Of a stretch of DNA of 64,000 nt, positions 1 to 13,010 are shown one piece after another. A program made the translations under genes and the position numbers. Position 1 is the stretch's first letter. Every line of letters starts with the position of its first letter. The notes under the pieces were generated by a model. It saw only the letters and a list, made by a program, of their open reading frames with translations. It did not search any database and was not told the origin of the DNA. Source of the DNA: Solea solea (Eukaryota > Chordata > Actinopteri > Pleuronectiformes > Soleidae); assembly GCF_958295425.1 (NCBI RefSeq), contig NC_081139.1, positions 24,224,888-24,288,887 of the forward strand, written 5' to 3'.

Positions 1-763
1 TTTGCTTTTTATGCTGATGAAAAAAACAAAAGGGAAAACAATATACTGTAAAGGGTTTTCAAAAAGTACAAAGCATCCCACAATGCAGATGACATAACTA
101 AATATATACACTTTTCTCAGGTCCCTGTTCCAAATGAGATCCAAAATGAAAACTACACAACTAGGTCTTTCTTTATCATCTTGGCATGTCTAGAAACCAA
201 ATATCTTTAGAGATCAACCACACAGTTTCTGAACATTAGCTGGGACAAAGAAAGTCAATAAGTGAAGCGAATCAAGCTCATATAGTAAAGCAGATCAAAG
301 AGAGTTTTTGTCCTGTGGGCACAATCTGTGCTCAATCAACAAAAAGAAATGTAATTGTATTTCTATGTACTTACAAATATAAATTTCCATCTCTAAAATT
401 ACTTTTTTTAGAGAAATATCTTTGAAAGTCTGTTACTTACTGTACATTGTGTATGTGTATATTACATGTGTATATATACATGTTGTAATAGTTATGACTC
501 AGACTGAAACTCTATGTACAGTGCAGGGTCTTGGGGACGTTGAAAGGTGCTATATTGTTTAAATGAATTACTAAAAGAATCAATGGAATAACTTCAACTC
601 CCAACCACACAACTGCAAATGGGCCGGATGATTTCACAGCATGAACGACAACCTGTAAAGTGGAAATGGGAGGAAACCGTCCGGAATCATCTCAGAGTAA
701 CAAATAGTCACTGTGTTTGTTTCAAATAGCAGTTATGGTGTCAAAACAGCAATGGACAGACAC
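1..763. other. Non-coding, AT-rich; nothing recognised
   Basis: A TG/TA-rich stretch lies near 435-485. No gene, RNA or clear repeat family could be supported. Confidence 0.6.
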
Positions 764-985
764 GATTATGGTCTGTATTTGAATGGATGGATGGCTACTT
801 ACACTAGAGTTTTTCCATTTGCCAGTTCACTGACAAATTCATCAGCACTTTTTCTATCACACAGCTGTCAGGATGTTGGGTTAAGTGGGGGTAGTCCACG
901 GGACTAGCTGGGCATGGAATCAAACCCTCGAACTTCCAGTTGAAAGACGACTCGCTTTGCCAGTGAGCTACCACCTCCCCTATGT
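764..985 (-). repeat. tRNA-derived SINE, full-length-like, minus orientation
   Basis: Read on the minus strand from 985, the head GGGGAGGTGGTAGCTCACTG holds a box A-like TAGCTCACTGG. It is followed by a box B-like GGTTTGATTCC about 45 nt on. The body includes GATAGAAAAAGTGCTGAT and the element ends in AAATACAGACCAT, as in a common teleost SINE with the tail GCGCTATAAATACAGACCAT. The copy is diverged. Relatives lie at 41313-41525 and 27788-27829. Confidence 0.7.
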
Positions 986-3060
986 ACATCATGTTTGAAA
1001 GGGATGTTGTTTTGGATCCTCTTAGCTGCAGAATGACTCAGAACCACCACAGCACATCAGAAAGGAGGCATGATGGGAAAGTAAGTCGTGAGCTATTTTG
1101 AAAAGAGAAAAAAAAAAAAAGGAAAAAGGCAAAATGACAGATGAGATCAAAAGGAGAATATATGAAACGCTTCAATTTTAAGTCGTGCCACTGGGAGGGA
1201 AAAAAAAAAAAAGGCCACTGCTGAGCAATGAGTTATACGAGAGGATGCAGGCAGAGAAGATGATACTGCAGGCTACCTGGAACAGAGCCAGGGACACTGG
1301 GTCACTGGGGTCAGAGCAAGCTGGCATGACCGGTAAAGGCACACAGCAGGGCACCCGAGGATGATGCAGAGTCACACACAGATGCCACAAAACACACAGA
1401 CACACAAAGTAAGATTAAAAAAAAAAAAAAAAAACATGATTGGAAACACTGTGGAACGGATAGCACTGCTAGCTATTTACCTGAGCACACATGCAGTAAA
1501 TCTGTGCTCTGCTCCCTTCATTTTACTCTTGTGTTTAATCTTGTTTCAGCAGCAAGATAGTGATTTTGAGTCTTGCCGTAAAATAAATGAAAGCAAACTC
1601 AGAATTCTATTCCATGACAAACCTTATGGCAAGAGAGCTTCATTGCCCTTCTTTCTGCAGAAAGAGACTTTATCCTACTCTCATACATCTGTTCCTGTGC
1701 CGTATTACGCATGAAGACCCATCACCAGCAACAGCAGCCCTAGGCAAAATTGTGTCATACCTGCTAAGTCTTACTGAAACATAGAACATCGGGGGTTTTT
1801 CCTGACTGTTGACAATCACCCACCCTTATATGCGATGTGGTTGTCACAGGACAGGTGTCTCAGCACAGGTAGTGTGGAGCATCAGCACCACACAGGAGTG
1901 TTAATTAGACACTCCAACAATAGCATTGGGGGTGCTGATTGACATATGGAACCCCCCACAGTGATGAGCACAATCCAAACCTGGGTTTCTATCCCAGAAT
2001 GCATCGGATTGACGAACAGAGGAAAAAGTATTGTGAGAGAATTAAGAGACAGATCAGGTGCAAAACCCACATACATGCAGTCAAATCCAAGCCGTCTGGT
2101 GTGGTTGTGCCAATCAAAAAGGGAAAGGCTATTGGAACAGAAATGGAAATGTTAAACACAGAGAGAAAGCTGTGACATGTGAAAAATGATTTCCCTGATC
2201 CAGGTGATAATGTATAATAAATGCAGGCAAAGTTCCAGCAACAGACTGATTCATTTTTCATCACAAGAGAGGCTGAATACACAGGGGAGCAATCTGAGCG
2301 AGCGCTCACTCATTTACTTTGGCTTAACGAAGAAGGGAGAGCATGAGCCCATCATTGATTGACGACAGGGAATTTTAGACCGCTGAATCGGAGGCGTCTC
2401 TCACCACACTCAGACTATGCCTGAGAGTTTCTTTTGAAAAAAGAAAACCATAGAAATGCTTCACACATCTATTTCAAGAGATATATTTGCACCTGTCTCT
2501 GTAATTTGTCACAGGTCACACACATTATTTAAGATGGTTCTCACTGTCAAAATCAATTTGCCTGATTAATGATCTAGTGCCATTTAGGTTTATATGTTAG
2601 TTGAGAAAGAATTGCTCGAACTTTCATAGTACTGCAATGGTACAACTCGCGGGAAACCAACTTTTCACATTTAATCACTTTACCGTTGGAGTGAATACAT
2701 CTTCAGTGGTTTAGTGGTTTAGTGGTTCTTTGATTATGTCTACAAACCGGACAGTGGCCAGCAGCTTGATACTTACTTGTGGAGTGCGTTTCCAATCAAC
2801 GTGAACCATATGTGTCATGTGCACTTGCAAAACATTCGAGAGTAGCCATCCAGCGACATGCTACTGAGGCATGGTTCACACTGGCTGCGTCTCCCTCGGG
2901 TCTCCGCACATCACCAAATATGTTGCGTGAGAAATGGGCAAGACACTGAAACTCAAAGCCCCAAAAGCCCCAAGAGACGTGCATCTCAGTCTCATGCATG
3001 CAGTGTGAACATGGCAGAATGTTTCAGCAACACACGTCGAGTGTAAACCAGGACAAAAGA
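986..3060. other. Non-coding stretch
   Basis: A-runs lie at about 1110-1121, 1200-1213 and 1418-1434 and make the short ORFs here unreliable. A TGGTTTAG triplet repeat is at about 2708-2728. No gene or repeat family is recognised. Confidence 0.55.
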
Positions 3061-3295
3061 GGGTCCAGTGTGTAACATTTACGATTTCATAGTCTTCAAA
3101 TCACCTTTTTATGTACTTAAGGCAAGGGCCTTGATGATGATGATGATGGAGCTGCTGGGCAAGAGAAGGTTCATGGATGTTGTGAAGGAGGACGTGAGGA
3201 CAGTTTGTGTAAAAGAAGACAAGATGGAGGCAGATGATCTCCTGTGGTGACACCTAAAGCGAGAAGCTTAAAGAAGAAGAAGACAAGGGCCTTGC
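3061..3295 (+). repeat. LINE ORF2 C-terminal relic and 3' end
   Basis: The translation RRFMDVVKEDVRTVC followed by MEADDLLW matches the degraded C-terminus seen at the end of many teleost LINE ORF2 proteins (consensus-like RRFMDVVKEDM...R..DDPLWR). It is followed by the characteristic CTGTGGTGACACCTAAAG and an AAGAAGAAGAAG tail. A GAT trinucleotide run lies at 3134-3149. A second copy in the opposite orientation is at 14206-14335. Confidence 0.6.
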
Positions 3296-3437
3296 TTTAT
3301 GGCGGCCATCATCTTGTGCTGCCATGTTTTCTGCAGCTTTTAAAGGCCTCTACATTGATTTCCATTCCTTTGGACTAAACAAAGTGTTATCCCGAACCAA
3401 ATAATGCCAAAACATGGCATTGTCAGTCTTCCCTTTT
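3296..3437. repeat. Fragment related to the 24.5 kb repeat end
   Basis: CATCTTGTGCTGCCATGTTT-like sequence here is nearly identical to the left part of the repeat at 24560-24600. The family and class are unknown. Confidence 0.3.
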
Positions 3438-3790
3438 GCGCCCCCAGCTGGTTCAAAATGCAGCTGCTCGCTTTTTTAACAACCCCCCCAAGGCCATGAA
3501 CACATCACCACTGCTTTATATCAACTTCATTGGCTGCCAGTTCATTTTAGAATTGATTTTCCTTTTTTGCTTTTAAAGCCATTAATGACCTTATTTTATG
3601 TCATTTTAACGGTAGATGAAAATTACAGGGTTTTTACGCTCATCACGTCAACGTCAAATCAAGGCATAAATATTTAGAATGGCTTTAAATTTTCAGTAGC
3701 GTGGTGACACTCTTCTTCTGTTCTCAATTGTATGTTTTTTGGTGAAAAATAAATAAATAATAATAATAATAATGATGATTTTTAATGGGA
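3438..3790 (+). repeat. LINE reverse-transcriptase C-terminal relic with AAT-rich tail
   Basis: Conceptual translation gives LVQNAAARFFN, then after a frame slip EHITTALYQLHWLPVHFRID and FAFKAIND. This is the conserved VQNAAAR...HITP...LHWLPV...RI.FK block of teleost L2-like LINE ORF2. The frame is broken and the element 5'-truncated. The 3' end runs into an AATA/AAT microsatellite at about 3748-3776. Confidence 0.7.
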
Positions 3791-4079
3791 AAAAGTTCAC
3801 ACATGCACACAACTGGTTGTGACATCACCCATAAGAAGGAACAGAAGTTTTGCTATTGGATGATTCCAGTCAATCACACTAGTGCCATCATTTGTCATAT
3901 ACTGTTTCCTCAAAATGGGAACATCATTTATAAAATTGTAAAATGTATAAAATGTTCAAGACCTGAAACTGATACCATTACCTCTCCAGGGATATGTTTA
4001 CTGACATTATAAATGAAGTGAGAATTAGACTTCCATTAAAGTAGAGTTAGTTTTTGCCCTTTTTTATATCCATTCTATG

Positions 4080-4111
<32 letters not shown>

Positions 4112-6359
4112 TGCTGCCCACAATTCCATACATCAGCCGAGACAGATCCAACAGGTGCTAATTGACAGCATTAAGTGAGAATAGCCAGAGGAGTGAGGAT
4201 ATTTTTTAATTACCCCACATCGCCATGGTTACCCAAGGCAAGAGAAAAGAAATCACACCAAGAGGTTGAGAGGAATGATCATTTAATCAACTTCTTTCTG
4301 TTGAAATGATGTTAGATCACATTGTTCAGGTTGTATAGTCACTGTTCTTAGATAATCACAAAATGTCACGCCAGACTGGGATCACATCTGAAAAAAGGCT
4401 GCATTCTCACTTCTGCTTCCACTTTGACAAAACCTCAGTCAAAAGTAGGCCTTTGACAACAAGAGCATGAATCCAGGCAGTTAGTTCATCTACAGGTCCT
4501 AATCCTTTAATACCATGACCACATGTGTGAAATATGTTGTCATAAATTCTCTTTCCTGTACACACCAGACACTCAGAGAAGGGCGGGGTTATGTCTCTCT
4601 CTTTTCTCTGCTCTCTATTTAGATGAGAGAAAAAAGTCATTTGAAGGAAGGTTTGCCATGATCCGTCTCCAGTATCCAGAACAACTCCTGCCCCTACAGT
4701 TGTGACTCTGCACCTTGAGTTTTATCATGCTGCACAGTCTGAGTCTCTCTTGTTCAGAGTTGGAATGGTAAGATTATCTCGAAAAGACTTAGATAAGGAA
4801 GCAAAAATGAATCTGGCTTTACCTACAGTGACCTTAGAAATAACTAGTTTGCTTTCCAATCCCATACAATCAAAAAACAGATTATAACAGTGTATTCACT
4901 GAGTTGGATAAATGTGCAGTCCAAGATGCAAGCTAGAAATGCCCTGTCTTGACAGCTCAAGCTCATATCTAGCTGTGCTCCACACAGACTAAGTGCTATT
5001 CAATACTAGAAGGTCAGTGCATAGCTAAAACTGCCTTTCACTCTCAGCAGGGCTAAGCACAACTTGTCAGGGTTAGCTCTAATTGCAAGGTCCACAGCGC
5101 TATATTTTTGCAAAACACTTTTCAAAGCGGGTACCTTCCAAGTGAAGTACTGAAAGGGGCATGTCTGAATAGCATGTACTCTCTGCTCTCACCACTGAAG
5201 TAAAATCGTTTCTGACTTCACATAGGCTGCCTGGCATCGCCTCTGCTGCCTGAACACAGTGAACTCTGGGCTCAAACTGAGCAGCAAGCAGGGAAAGTGC
5301 TTTCTAGTTCAGTGTAGACCACTACACACCTGCAGGAGTTCGAATCACCCAGCCCAAGCCTAACATTTGAGGGTAAACTGAAATGCCTGAGAGGACACAG
5401 TATTGTTCTTTATATTTGACACATATTTTGGCAATATTCAGTAGGAATGGCCATTGTAAAAGAAGCAATCAACAATGCAATAAAATGCAATAAAATCCAT
5501 TAACTGGAATGAAGAATGAAAGTTGTTTTACAGTGCATAATGTTCCCGTTCACAAAGTGACAAAATATACTTGAAGATGTCAACATGCAAAATTGTTTTA
5601 TGTCTTGTTTGTGAATAGCAGGGTGCAATAAATAATGAAAATAAATAAATGAAAACACAAAATAGGCAGCAAAATCTTCATAAGTTTAAATATGATTGTT
5701 CAGTCAGATCCACTGTTGTTTTCTTTTTTCTTTTTTTAATAATGTCAATATAGTATAAATAGTAAAAAATATAATGTACATGTTAATAGAAGTCATTATT
5801 GAAGACTGAGTCCGGACCCACACATTGATTTGTCAACTAATCTTGACTTCACTCATAAGAATCTGAATAAACCTGCAACCAGGCTCTTACTGGGCGATAG
5901 CAGGGTCAGGCACACTGATGTCCACTCATGTGTCACTTGTTTTATTGTCTAAGTTCCTCTTAATGAGAACAGAAATTATAAAACTGACATTATGTGCTAT
6001 TGGACAATAGCTGAAACTACTAATTGTGACCGTTAATTCCTCAGAAAAAAAGAATTATTTTTTGTAACAAGGGGACTCGACTGCATTTTGCTTAAAATGC
6101 AGTTTATTTGTTTGTTTGTTTTACTAAATATAATGCAAATATAATGTATATAATGTATGTCTCTTGGAAATGTTTTGTTAATTAAAAATAATATAAGGTG
6201 TTACAGAAATAGCAGAAACATTATACACAAAATTGGGTCACAATTGTTTGTCATCCTTAAAACTGGGTCTCCATATAAAAGGTTTGGGAAACACTGTTTT
6301 GTTGTACATGGAACTCAATGTGCAGACACAAAGACACAAAGACACAATGTGCTTTCAAA
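3791..6359. other. Non-coding stretch with a CA microsatellite
   Basis: Nothing coding is supported. A weak tRNA-like segment at about 5305-5365 (ending GGAGTTCGAATCACC) could be a SINE head but lacks a clear box A. AT-rich DNA fills about 5450-5800 and 6110-6200. Confidence 0.5.
4085..4111. repeat. (CA)n microsatellite
   Basis: An uninterrupted CA run of about 12 units follows CACCCACC. Confidence 0.95.
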
Positions 6360-6545
6360 GTCATTATTAAAGGAATAGATTGAGTCATTTTTGAGGTAAT
6401 TCACCTCCAAACCAAAAACACAGTTGTTAGCCTTGTGCATGTAGCTTAGGCTAGCACCCAAAGGCTACCAATGTAGACACTGTTATGACTTCTGTTGTTT
6501 TAGCATGTTTTATGCTAAGCTAACTGGCTGCTGGCTATGAATTTT
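6360..6545. repeat. Probable dispersed MITE/SINE-like repeat
   Basis: ATTAAAGGAATAGATTGAG at one end and TTTTATGCTAAGCTAACTGG near the other resemble a widespread teleost repeat that starts TTAAAGGAATAGTTC and carries GCTAAGCTAAC. No target duplication was found. Confidence 0.35.
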
Positions 6546-7038
6546 GTGTTGTCAATCCTCTAATCTCATTCCCAGGTTATTTCCTAAATTATTCATTAAA
6601 GTTCCATCCATGGTGTGTCAAAGCCATTATCATGGGGAAATCAATTAAGTAAATAGTGGACAATATTTATTCATGACCAGGCAAATCTGACTTTGATAGG
6701 TTTGAACTGGGCATGTTAGTTCGATCTTATCTCTCACTGCCATATTTGAGAGGATAATTGTTCTCTTATTGTGTGCTTTGTACCTGGTACTTTTAATTTT
6801 CTGACCTTGGAAAGTGACTTCATACGGTGCCAATAAAGTGCCGTTCCGTACAGTACATTCCACTGCATTTTATAAATGAAACAATAACACAAGAGTGCAA
6901 TCTGTAAGGGGCCACAGCAGCATTGTTTGACTCTGAAGCAAAGTGGATTGGAAATGAAAAAAACTCCTTTAAGGTTAAAGTGATGACTTTCAGTTCTTAC
7001 TCAATTGTGTTTAGATAGCTATAAGACGAGCAACTCGG

Positions 7039-7387
7039 TTTGGTACAGTACAGTATGGTTTGGAATGAAGCACGACAGACAACAATGAAGGATCCAGCAG
7101 CTCCTTTTTCCTGCTGGGTTTGTGGCTGTTTGTCCCAACAAGACGTCAAGAATAGACTGTGGGTGTTTGCCTCAACTTTCATGGGATATTTACACTTGAT
7201 TGCAAGGGAGTTACTTTTTTCTATCACTCATTCAACTGGATGTCATGGGTGAAAATAGACTATACCGTACCATTTTACTCTGGTAACCCAAGGGAATGCT
7301 GTTAAAGAATGAAATGGTTGGGGCTGCTTATTTTGGTACTATTACTAATGAAAATGCAACAAAAAAAAACGTCCGTACTGTACCAAA
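7039..7387. mobile_element. Candidate MITE with 13-bp perfect inverted ends
   Basis: TTTGGTACAGTAC at 7039-7051 is the exact reverse complement of GTACTGTACCAAA at 7375-7387. Both ends are embedded in further GTAC/CGTACC-rich words (for example ACCGTACCATT near 7265). There is no ORF. A target duplication was not identified, so the true ends and the superfamily are open. Confidence 0.4.
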
Positions 7388-10300
7388 CTTGGAAACTCGG
7401 CTATACTGCTCGAAAGCCAACTCCACCCCTTCCGTTGTCCATGTTAATCTGTAAACATCCCCAAATACTTGCAGAGGAATTGAACGACTTCATGGAAATG
7501 GTAAAGAGGAGTCCCATGAAAGCAGCAAATACATCTAATTAGAGGGCAGATATACTTACACGCCTGTAGGGTGAGGACAAGCCAGCTGCTGCTACGTAAC
7601 CCATACTTGTCGTGAACTACAATCTCACTTGTGTCACCCGGGACATTGAGATGTGCATAGGCACGGAGGAGATTATCATCATGAAGGATGGCAAGCTGTT
7701 TCTCTCCTCCATTCCCTCATTTAGTCACTTGCACATTCAAATATTCAGCTTGATAAATCGCATCTGTTGCATAAACAAGAGGTGTGTTGAGATGTTTTTT
7801 TCCAAAAAGAAAAGTTCTGAATAAGGCTTCTCACTTCAACACCTCATCAGTGAGTCTTCAGTTTCACCTCTTTGGATTCTGCGTGCATCTGTGTGTTTAC
7901 TACGCTGTAGGTGAGGTGACTCAACCTCATGAAATGTAGCCAGTTGGCAACAGCAAACAAACAGGTACTACATTTGATTAAAATACAGAGTGAATTCAAA
8001 GGACAGCTGTAGCGGCACTGACGCAAGGTGTGGATGATCTCTTTGAAAATGTGATAATGCAGAAGATGAATTTCACTTCTTTCTTTTTTTTACAGCAATT
8101 ACCTATAGAGCTTGACAACGTGACATCACACCTCGGTGCACAGCGGTGGATCATGGGTGCAACGGGTTTGTGTGAGTGAAAGGCAACTTCCATGGGAGAG
8201 AGGAGTCAGACTTTGTACTGTCAAAACATATATTTCAAGCGCTTTAAAATTATGAGAAGAACTTGTTCTATGGCTGTAATTTCGGTTCACACGACCAGCG
8301 AGGTCCAAAATTAGACATCAGGTTTACTTTCTTCAGCTTCTTTGCCTGGAGGCAGAATTACAAAGGTAGTGTGTCCACAGGAACAAAGAGAAGATGGACA
8401 ACTTGATGTCTGTAAGTCTCACGGCTGTTATCCAACATGCCAACATCACTGATCACTGACACTTTCATTCAGGTTACGTTCATTTACTCAGCACTGTGGA
8501 GGGGCCCTGTTGGATGAAATGATTTAACTTGTTGAAAATTGGGACTATTACTTACACAATTTTTCATTTCTAATATCTTGAAATATAAAACAATGTAATC
8601 ATATGTGTATAAAATGCTATAACATAGCTACTGCACCTGATCTGAAGACATGGTTGTTGGTACATTAGAAGTCCTGCTTCAGAGTTGACCATGATACCGG
8701 GACTCCAAGAACAAACCCTACATTGTGTAACTTTAAATCAGTGCAGATTTGAGAAACTATATGGTTGCTTAAAACCTTTTTTTCCTCTGCATATTTCAAA
8801 GTTTCTGCAGCTCCCAGAGTTTCACAAATAGATGAATCAGTCTAACGAAACAAGGCCATAACACAAGTTCTCATTTATCCTGCATTGCCACAAGGTTTAT
8901 TCTCAAGTCTGCATTAAATTGATATGGAAATACGGTTCAGTTTTTGAGTCTGACATTCTGGAATGAAACATGCCAATGGAATGTGCATTTTGAAAGGGCT
9001 TACATTTGCTTTCAGAGCATTTCTCAGCCTTACCAAATTATAGCCATAGCTGTTTCCTCTCTCATGGTGCGATACTGAGAGGTAATAAAGGAGAAAAGGC
9101 TATGGCAACTCGGTTAAATCTCCCACAGCATTTTACTCAGGATAAAATATTGGAAACTAAAATGGCACCCAAGAGATGCATACACAAATAGCCGCTGCAA
9201 AAAAAGTTCTTCCTCTCCGTCTCACTATTCTTCCGTCCTCTTTACTCTACATTTCTCTCACTTTTTCCAGCACTCACAATCCCCTCTGTGTTTGGAAATC
9301 CTTCCTCCTTCATGACTGTACAACTCGCCCCAGCAGCTTTAAACTCTCACAGCTCCTTCTGTCTTCGAGCATTGTTAGGCGTCGCTCTGTAAACATTTCG
9401 GAAAGTTGAAACTTTCTTGTGAACAAGGTCTTGGCAGCCGAGCACAGCAAAGCAACAGCAAAATATCCTTCCTTTTCCCACAGTGGCGATCTGTGCTGTC
9501 TCTTAGCTGACATGTCCAAATCAATAATTCACATCCAATGAGGGCTGGAGTTTTCCTCTGTGTGTGTGTGTGTGTGTGTTTGCATGAACATGATTGTTTT
9601 TTGAGACCTGTATCAGCCATCAGAGAGGCCTCAGTGCTCTGTTTATCAGATGGACAGATGGACATGTAGATTCTTGGTCTGATATCATTTTCACCAGCAA
9701 TTAAAATCTGCAGCAGGTGCTTGATCTCAGCTTATCAGGAACCCACAAATGACTGTCTCTCCACGAGGTTAACTGACAGGAAAATGGCGGAAAAGAATAC
9801 CAGGCTCTCCGTCTGTGTTTCTGCAGGAGCATGACGGCTTATGTATGTTTTTGTGTGTGTGTGTGTGTGTGTGAGCTGTTTGTGTACACAGTGCAAGTGT
9901 TTGACAATGCCACAGACATTAATATTCTCACTGCACAGGCAGGTTTTTGCCACCAGAGCTATTATCTTTGGAAAAGAAAAAAAAAAAAAAAGGAGCAGCA
10001 CTATCCGTTTACAAAATGGCCTCATCGTGGTGCGACAGATAATCATATCATTTGCAGATTTAATTGGAAATATAAATCCCAACGCACACACCATTACAGG
10101 CAGCTTTGATATGCACCTTGCCGACTGATGCATGATGACACCTCGCAAATGTGGAGGGTCGCCCATGTCACTTTTAAATACCACGGCGCCCTGGGAAACC
10201 TGATTGGTGCAGCAACAACCCATGCAAATAGCTGTCCTCGCATAGTGCTGAGCAGAATTACCCCTTTGACTCTCCCTTTCTGGGGCCGATTAGTTGCTCC

Positions 10301-12795
10301 GTTATTGTCCCGTGGCCATTTTCGCAATTTAGCAGAGCATGCAATGGCTTATGTTGCTGTTTGTCTTTGTTGTTGTTTTTTTCCCAAAATAAAGTTTTAC
10401 AAATTTAGCTGCTCTGCTGTAGTCCAACGTTTCAGCTCGGGGAGTGAGATTGGACAGTTAGAGCATTATGATATTTCATCTTCAGCGGTGATGGAGCCTG
10501 TGTGCAAGTCCATCTCAAAACGGCTGTAGGCTCCCCGTACATCTCCATACAGTATTGCAGCAGAGTGTAATGCTTTATCAATAAACCACTGGACCGTGTG
10601 CTGTTTTCATAATGGAGTCATGAAAGCATGCCCTGGCTCCTAATTACTGAACCAAACACAGCTCGGCAGCAATTCAGGGGGAAAAGAGCGAAGGAGAAAA
10701 AGGGGGCGTGAGGAAAAGAAGGAAAAGAACACAAGAAGAAAGAGCTTAAAGGAAACTGGTCGCCACTTTATGCTCAACCCAAAGCCAACTGTGTTTGCTG
10801 AAGCAGGAGGAAGGTCATAATATGCCCAGTAGACCAATACTACAGTCTTCATCACTGACAGACATCTGCATGTCTGATAAGCAGTAACGTGTGACTGAGT
10901 AAATATTGAGTAATATTCTATTATGTAACTAGAGTAAGAGATTACAGTTAACGAAACAGTAAGAGTTACTGCCTTATCTGATCACAGTTAGTTTTTTTTA
11001 GGGAAAAACACTTGAGAACCTGTTTTGTTTGCAGTTCTGCAGTCTGACTACTAATTTATGTTTTAATAAAGTGGTAAATAAAGTCTTTGCAAAGGTAATA
11101 TAGAGCAATGCAATGTGTTGTTACTTTTTATACAAAGTAATAAGTTAATAAGTAACTTATGAGACTTCCTGAGTAACCTGTAACCAACATAAGTCCTTTG
11201 ATTATTATTTTCTACACTCTTGTTTTATCTTGGTGATGTGGGCATCAAAGTATTCTTTGAGAAATATGGATGATAATTTTGAGGTTGAGATAAATGAGGA
11301 TTAAGGAACAGATGAAGAATAGGGATAAGAATGAAGGGCAACTTTGATCTGTGTTTAAAAATGTCAAACCGTGATTTTGGACTTTATAACGTGATTGGGA
11401 ACTTTGAGCTACTGAGGGCAGCTTTGCATCTCTTAGTGTACAACCTGCTGGAACTTACTGGAAGAATGATCAAAATAAGCTGTGCTGTTACACTATAAAG
11501 GATATTAGGTCCCCTCCCCCACCTCTCCTCTCTCTCCTCCATTTTCCTCTTCCACCCCAAACAGCGGAGGCAGATGGTTGCACATCTCTCAGTATGATTC
11601 TGCCAGAGATTTCCTCCTGACTGAAGTGTGTTTGTTTCTTTCTTCTTCTCTTCACTGACACCAAGGACTTGGTCTCATCACGAGTTCCTTGAGATAATGT
11701 ATGTTGTGATTTGACGCCGTACAAAAAGAAAGATAATGACTTGGTTTAATTTATTTTGACCAAAAGTCATCCAGATAATGTCAGTCAGTTCCCACGCAAC
11801 CTCATCATCCCTCCACATAAATCCCAAATGGAAGAGGAAGATGTAGCAGTAATACGAATACAACAACTATACTGCTATGACTATATTTATACATGTTGCT
11901 AAGATCAAAAAAGAAGCACCCCAGTGCTGTATACTTTATTATGGGATTGTTTTTCTTTGCCAGAAGTTGTGGCAATTTTGAGCTGCAGAAAAAGTGATGT
12001 GGACACATGCGTCCACTCGGTATTGAGCCTGACAGCACAGGGGGACAGGTCTTTACCCAGGGCCAGTGGCGAGCTCTAATTACTATTGACAATAGCCTGA
12101 GCCTCCTTGACTTTCAACCTAATTCACTCTTGGAAAGGGAATCACTGCCTTAAGACTTGCAGCAACAAATGAAGTGGGAGACACAACACTTTGATGAAGC
12201 GTCCAAGCCACCGTTCACTTTAAAAACAAAAATCAGGTTGAAAATGCCTCTCAGTCAACAGCATGTTTCTCTTCATGTGACTCTTTCCTCGTCCCCTTTT
12301 AGTCTTCTTTTAATTATTCATTGTCGGGAAATTGCCCGGTTCGAGGTCACACTCTCAATATAATTTTGACTGAGCCCATTTTGTGGTGAATTTGATTGCA
12401 GATTTAAAAAAAAGACAAGCAGCTGGTCACAAGTGGTGTCTTTGTGGCAGTTTTCACTTCAGTAGCACGTCTTGTAAAAACCCTCTGCACTCAGGTGAGG
12501 TGAATATGGACATCGTGTTAAGAGGATATTGATCCGAGAGGCACTAATGGCAGCACTTTAGCGTGTAACAACAATGAAACTTTCACTACGCCGCTGAACA
12601 AAATTACTTCACAATAACCTTTGATGAAAGTCATCCCTCTCGTTACCACCAACACGTTAAGCAACTTCATTTCAGGTTATTTAGAAATAGCCTGAGCAGA
12701 TGAAGTTTCTGAAGTCTTATTTACATTGAATGCTGTATTGTTATAGCTTAGAACCACACCATTCCTGCCACTGCATCTTCTCCTCAGCCGGGATG
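7388..12795. other. Non-coding stretch, mixed
   Basis: GT microsatellites lie at 9559-9580 and 9852-9873 and an A-run near 9975-9991. The 10000-10340 segment is treated separately as a candidate regulatory element. About 10870-11180 contains TAAC/GTTACT-rich sequence that may be an old repeat. A pyrimidine-rich stretch lies at 11500-11560. No gene is supported. Confidence 0.5.
10000..10340. promoter_or_regulatory. Candidate conserved non-coding element (enhancer-like)
   Basis: This repeat-free stretch has dense developmental-type motif words: GATAATCATATC, GATTTAATTGG, an octamer ATGCAAAT at 10222-10229 and CCGATTAG. Conservation cannot be assessed from one sequence; this is inference from appearance only. 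Confidence 0.3.
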
Positions 12796-12799
12796 TTTT

Positions 12800-13010
12800 A
12801 TAGAGCTTTTCCATGATACAGTTCTAGCACTACTCGGCTTGACTCAGCTTTTCCATTCATAATCGTACCTATAGTATCAATAGTAGTATAGTATAGTATC
12901 AAGCCGACCCTGCCAATGTTGACGAGGTAAGTAACGGAAAAACACGCGGCTGACCGAGTCGAGTAGAGCCGAGTAGTGCTGGAATTGTATAATGGAAAAA
13001 CACTATTCGA
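12800..13010. mobile_element. Short MITE with about 40-bp inverted ends (palindromic family copy 1)
   Basis: The left end TTTTCCATGATACAGTTCTA...GCACTACTCGGCT pairs with the right end, whose complement reads TTTTTCCATTATACAATTCC...GCACTACTCGGCTCTACTCG. The internal sequence is a short TAGTATAG-rich spacer. Related ends recur at 24849, 45628, 49720 and 63427. There is no coding capacity. A target duplication is not clear. Confidence 0.65.

Noticed and set aside
1894..1914. Short palindrome GGAGTGT-TAATTAG-ACACTCC
   Set aside because: A 7-bp stem is within chance expectation for 64 kb.
5305..5365. tRNA-like segment with GGAGTTCGAATCACC
   Set aside because: Box B-like only; no convincing box A or cloverleaf, so neither a tRNA gene nor a SINE could be supported.
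9735..10223. 162-codon minus-strand ORF
   Set aside because: It runs through a GT microsatellite and an A-run and has no recognisable domain.
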